Assembly (NCBI GenBank): GCA_029262915.1
Contig: JAJCYN010000337.1
Coordinates: 1-8,265 of the forward strand
Source: Flavobacteriales bacterium
Lineage (GTDB): Bacteria > Bacteroidota > Bacteroidia > Flavobacteriales_E > Vicingaceae
Length of the DNA stretch: 8,265 nucleotides
Direction: 5' to 3'
In this document: piece after piece, positions 6,016 through 8,265 of the stretch
How the letters are laid out: each line of letters begins with the position of its first letter
How positions within the stretch are numbered: position 1 is the stretch's first letter
Position numbers and translations under genes: made by a program
Notes under the pieces: generated by a model
Database searches by the model: none
Seen by the model: the letters and a program-made list of their open reading frames with translations, nothing else
Told to the model about the DNA's origin: nothing

Positions 6016-6040
6016 GTTGGTTAAGGGTAATAACCAACCT
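6014..6040. repeat. stem-loop 3 of the pre-rep array
   Basis: AGGTTGGTTA (6014-6023) and TAACCAACCT (6031-6040) form a perfect 10-bp stem around a 7-nt loop. It directly abuts stem-loop 2 (base competition at 6014-6015) and lies 57 nt ahead of the rep start. With stem-loops 1 and 2 it makes the best candidate for a rolling-circle origin or transfer origin in the window. Confidence 0.8.
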
Positions 6041-6097
6041 ACGTGTACAGTTTAGTAATTTATTTAATTTTATTTATATATTTGGTCTTTGTAATTT

Positions 6098-6931
6098 ATG
6101 AGTTTGGATAAGTTAAATTTAACTATTTTTGAGCCTGTTGATAGTTCTCTTATGGAAGATATAGGGATTGTCGTTGAAGACAAACATAGGAGCAGAATCT
6201 ATAAGTATTTTGTAGATTTGGGGAATTGTCAGGTCATGTGGCATCCACATAAATATGGCCCATCGCAGAATGAAAGGATTGGCTATACCAAGATAGACTT
6301 TAGCCCTAAGCATTTCCCCTCTTTCGCTGACCTTGAAGCATGCCTTCGCCAGTACTTTCATGGTGGATATAAAGGCTCTCTAAACCGCTTTGAAGTCTCC
6401 AGAATTGATATTAAAGCTGACATTGAAGATCTGCCTATCCTCCTTGTTTTGGGAAGGATATTCCAAAAAGGTCTGAGAGATACAAGCTTTAGTTATTTTA
6501 AGGGAACCATTTATATGGGGGTTAATCCTAAGTTTCGAATTTATAACAAGACGGCAGAAATAAAAGCTCGAAAAAGAAAAAGGCAAAGCCTACTACCTCA
6601 TGAACAAGAAATTCTTGATTCAGAGAAAGAACTAACTCGCTTTGAAGTAATGATTAAGAGACCGCAGTTTTCATTGGATCAATTATTTTCTAAAGAAAAC
6701 TTCCTACTCAATCATTTTAAGAAATTAGATTTTTATGATTTTGAAGATGCAGAACAAATCGCCAATGTAGGGGGTCTCCATCTACTTATCAAAAATGTCA
6801 GAAGAGAATATCGTAAAAAACTGGAAATTTTCAAAAGTTCTCAAATGTCGAGTGCTATTGAAAGTGAATTTTTAACAGGATTCAGGAGTTGGATGTCTCC
6901 CAATCCAAATATCAATAAAGTTCCTTTTTAG
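6098..6931 (+). CDS. Rep_trans-like rolling-circle initiator or MobT/NicK-type relaxase
   Basis: This is a 277-residue protein. The order of motifs fits the Rep_trans family, which includes plasmid initiators, filamentous-phage-like replication proteins and NicK/MobT relaxases: NRFEVSRIDIKADIED (~96-111), GTIYMGVNPKFRIYNKTAE (~136-154) and LTRFEVMIKRP (~179-189). Tyr149 in RIYNK is at the place where I expect the DNA-nicking tyrosine; this rests on family memory. Such proteins cut one strand at a hairpin-associated site and stay linked to its 5' end. ATG 6098 has an AT-rich leader but no obvious Shine-Dalgarno. Three stem-loops lie just upstream. The gene is followed after 16 bases by the Cys-rich gene and then the integrase, so replication/transfer and integration are probably co-expressed. 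Confidence 0.82.
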   Translation: MSLDKLNLTIFEPVDSSLMEDIGIVVEDKHRSRIYKYFVDLGNCQVMWHPHKYGPSQNERIGYTKIDFSPKHFPSFADLEACLRQYFHGGYKGSLNRFEVSRIDIKADIEDLPILLVLGRIFQKGLRDTSFSYFKGTIYMGVNPKFRIYNKTAEIKARKRKRQSLLPHEQEILDSEKELTRFEVMIKRPQFSLDQLFSKENFLLNHFKKLDFYDFEDAEQIANVGGLHLLIKNVRREYRKKLEIFKSSQMSSAIESEFLTGFRSWMSPNPNINKVPF

Positions 6932-6947
6932 GAGCTAGGAGAAGCTT

Positions 6948-7289
6948 ATGAGTAGCCCTAGAATTAAAAAAAGGTTAGATAAAATGATCAAACGTGTGGG
7001 GAAAGATTACAGCAAATTCTTATGGAAGGATCAATTTGGCTCCGTTCAAGCTGGCCCTAATAAAGATGCTAATTGTGAAGAGTGCCGCCTTTATATTAGT
7101 GGAGAGTGTACGAGTCCCATTCCTCCAGAAGAGTGCATTGAAGGCAAAGTGAACTGCTTAATCCTCAATATGTTTAATGAATCTTTATTTGACGCTGTGC
7201 TGTCTGTTGATCAATTCTCACAAGAGCTTAGAAATCAAGCTGATTCAATATATATAAAAGCCTTAGATTGCGACGGTAAGGAGAGTTAA
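6948..7289 (+). CDS. small cysteine-rich protein, possible zinc binder
   Basis: This 113-residue protein is not one I recognise. It has a basic N-terminus (~1-20, RIKKRLDKMIKR), then a cysteine cluster at residues 43, 46, 54, 63 and 70 (CEEC, GEC, EEC, NC), and a helical C-terminus. The C-X2-C-X7-C-X8-C-X6-C spacing could hold a zinc or another metal; a basic tail plus a zinc knuckle would suit a nucleic-acid-binding accessory factor for Rep or Int. ATG 6948 has AGGAGA (6937-6942) five bases upstream. The gene starts 16 bases after rep, and its stop is separated from the integrase GTG by two bases, indicating one operon and probable translational coupling. The function is open. Confidence 0.8.
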   Translation: MSSPRIKKRLDKMIKRVGKDYSKFLWKDQFGSVQAGPNKDANCEECRLYISGECTSPIPPEECIEGKVNCLILNMFNESLFDAVLSVDQFSQELRNQADSIYIKALDCDGKES

Positions 7290-7291
7290 TT

Positions 7292-8265
7292 GTGTCTTCA
7301 TTTTCTAATAAATTTCCCGGTGTGATAAAATCTCCTCCGTGGAAGTTCTGGTGTAGCAAACCCAAAGAAGGGGAAGTTATGCCAAAGGAAATGAAGCCAC
7401 GTGGTAAGCGTGGAGTTTATTATGCCCATTGTAGGCATATGGGAGAAACCTTGTATGAATGCCTTGGAACAACTGATGAAAAGTTAGCCAGAAGAAGACT
7501 TGAACATTTAAAGGCATTAGTAGAAAGGGGGGAATATCAAATATGGAAGCGCAAGTTTTCAGATTTAGCAGAGATTTATTTATCTGAGATTTTGCCGAAG
7601 AAAACAGAAGATTGTCAAAGGCGTTATGAGTCCATTATTCGTGTTCATTTAATGCCGTATTTTGACAAGAAAAGAATTGCTGATATTGTCAATTGCGACT
7701 CAAAGTCTGGGGATAATTTAGTGAAAGCTTTCTTTGATGAAAATTCTGATTTGCCGGATAGCTCTTTAAAAAAGATGGCTCGTGTTCTTAGAGATGTTTT
7801 AAGAATTGGAGATAAATCTTTCAAGCTTCCTGCAATTGTTTATCGAAATCAGGGATTCTATCAAAATCGATTCATGAGTGAATTAGAGCTTTCTAAAATT
7901 ATTCATCGCCTTGATGAGAAGTTTCATGCCTTAGCCTTGTTGATGGCTCATACAGGGTTACGGCTCTCTAATGCTGTTGGTTTAACTTGGAACGATATTC
8001 GCTTAGGACGAGAAGTAGTAGAAGTTAAGCAGTCTAAAACTGGGAGTTTTGTAAAAATCCCATTTACTCGAACCGTAAGCGATTTATTAAAGTTCAAATC
8101 CAGAGTAAGAAGTATTGGAGATTCACAATTGTTTCAGTTCAGCGGGTATTCATTTCAAAGAGGCTGGAAAAAGGCGGTAGCAAAAGCTGGTATCGACTGG
8201 AGGCCTCGTGTTCATGATTTGAGGCATTATTTTTGCTCTTATCTACTGAATCAGGGAGTTGACCA
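7292..8265 (+). CDS. int: tyrosine recombinase / phage-type integrase, 3' end cut by window
   Basis: At least 324 residues from GTG 7292, which has AAGGAG (7278-7283) eight bases upstream; ATG 7379, also behind a purine-rich stretch, is an alternative start. After an N-terminal segment with a likely arm-binding region (GKRGVYYAHCRHMGETLYE), a SAM-like core-binding domain spans about 89-190 (FSDLAEIYL, then YESIIRVHLMPYF). The catalytic domain begins near 194. Visible active-site residues are Arg224 (HTGLRLSNAVGL), Lys249 (SKTGS) and His308/Arg311 (HDLRH). The second His/Trp and the nucleophilic Tyr lie past the window. Integrases of this type recombine an element circle with a tRNA 3' end; the broken tRNA-Thr at 5051-5095 is the obvious partner. 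It is the third gene of the rep operon. Confidence 0.93.
   Translation, partial: MSSFSNKFPGVIKSPPWKFWCSKPKEGEVMPKEMKPRGKRGVYYAHCRHMGETLYECLGTTDEKLARRRLEHLKALVERGEYQIWKRKFSDLAEIYLSEILPKKTEDCQRRYESIIRVHLMPYFDKKRIADIVNCDSKSGDNLVKAFFDENSDLPDSSLKKMARVLRDVLRIGDKSFKLPAIVYRNQGFYQNRFMSELELSKIIHRLDEKFHALALLMAHTGLRLSNAVGLTWNDIRLGREVVEVKQSKTGSFVKIPFTRTVSDLLKFKSRVRSIGDSQLFQFSGYSFQRGWKKAVAKAGIDWRPRVHDLRHYFCSYLLNQGVD

Noticed and set aside
1..8265. CRISPR array, rRNA or complete insertion sequence
   Set aside because: No regularly spaced repeats, no rRNA-like stretch, and no transposase with terminal inverted repeats were seen on either strand.

Overview
This window is an AT-rich bacterial accessory region. 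Genes are compact, starts with Shine-Dalgarno sites occur on the + strand, and there are two tRNA-derived sequences. One of these, a tRNA-Thr remnant, carries an encoded CCA end. I cannot assign a lineage. The region reads as two blocks of horizontally acquired DNA separated by a tRNA-associated junction.

Left block (1-~5050). It opens with a leftward tRNA-Glu(CTC)-like sequence (75-151): a clean 3' half and a degenerate 5' half. Next comes a 319-nt gap with an 11-bp tandem repeat. A rightward gene (471-2267) encodes an unrecognised ~598-residue membrane protein with an N-terminal tandem duplication; identical 16-bp direct repeats lie on both sides of it. A short decayed coding fragment follows (2377-2481). 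It meets, tail to tail, a leftward gene (2478-4775) for a 765-residue protein with an Mrr-like nuclease domain fused to an nSTAND3-type NTPase. That architecture is typical of anti-phage STAND sensors, so this block looks like a small defence island.

Junction (~5016-5095). On the minus strand lies the 3' half of a tRNA-Thr(CGT), broken in the anticodon loop and followed by an intrinsic terminator. This is what a tyrosine-recombinase integration into a tRNA gene leaves at the far end of the inserted element.

Right block (5051 to beyond 8265). This appears to be an integrative element cut by the window edge. It has a near-consensus promoter and a palindromic putative operator driving a ribbon-helix-helix-like regulator (5235-5618), a small ORF of unknown role (5694-5954), and three successive stem-loops (5833-6040). 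A tight operon follows: a Rep_trans-like replication initiator or relaxase (6098-6931), a cysteine-rich 113-residue protein (6948-7289) and a tyrosine recombinase (7292 to the window end). The likely working model is that the Rep-like protein nicks at the hairpin array for rolling-circle replication or transfer, the integrase inserts the circle at the 3' end of tRNA-Thr, and the RHH protein controls expression. Whether it is a mobilizable element, an integrated plasmid or an ssDNA-phage-like prophage cannot be decided from this window alone.
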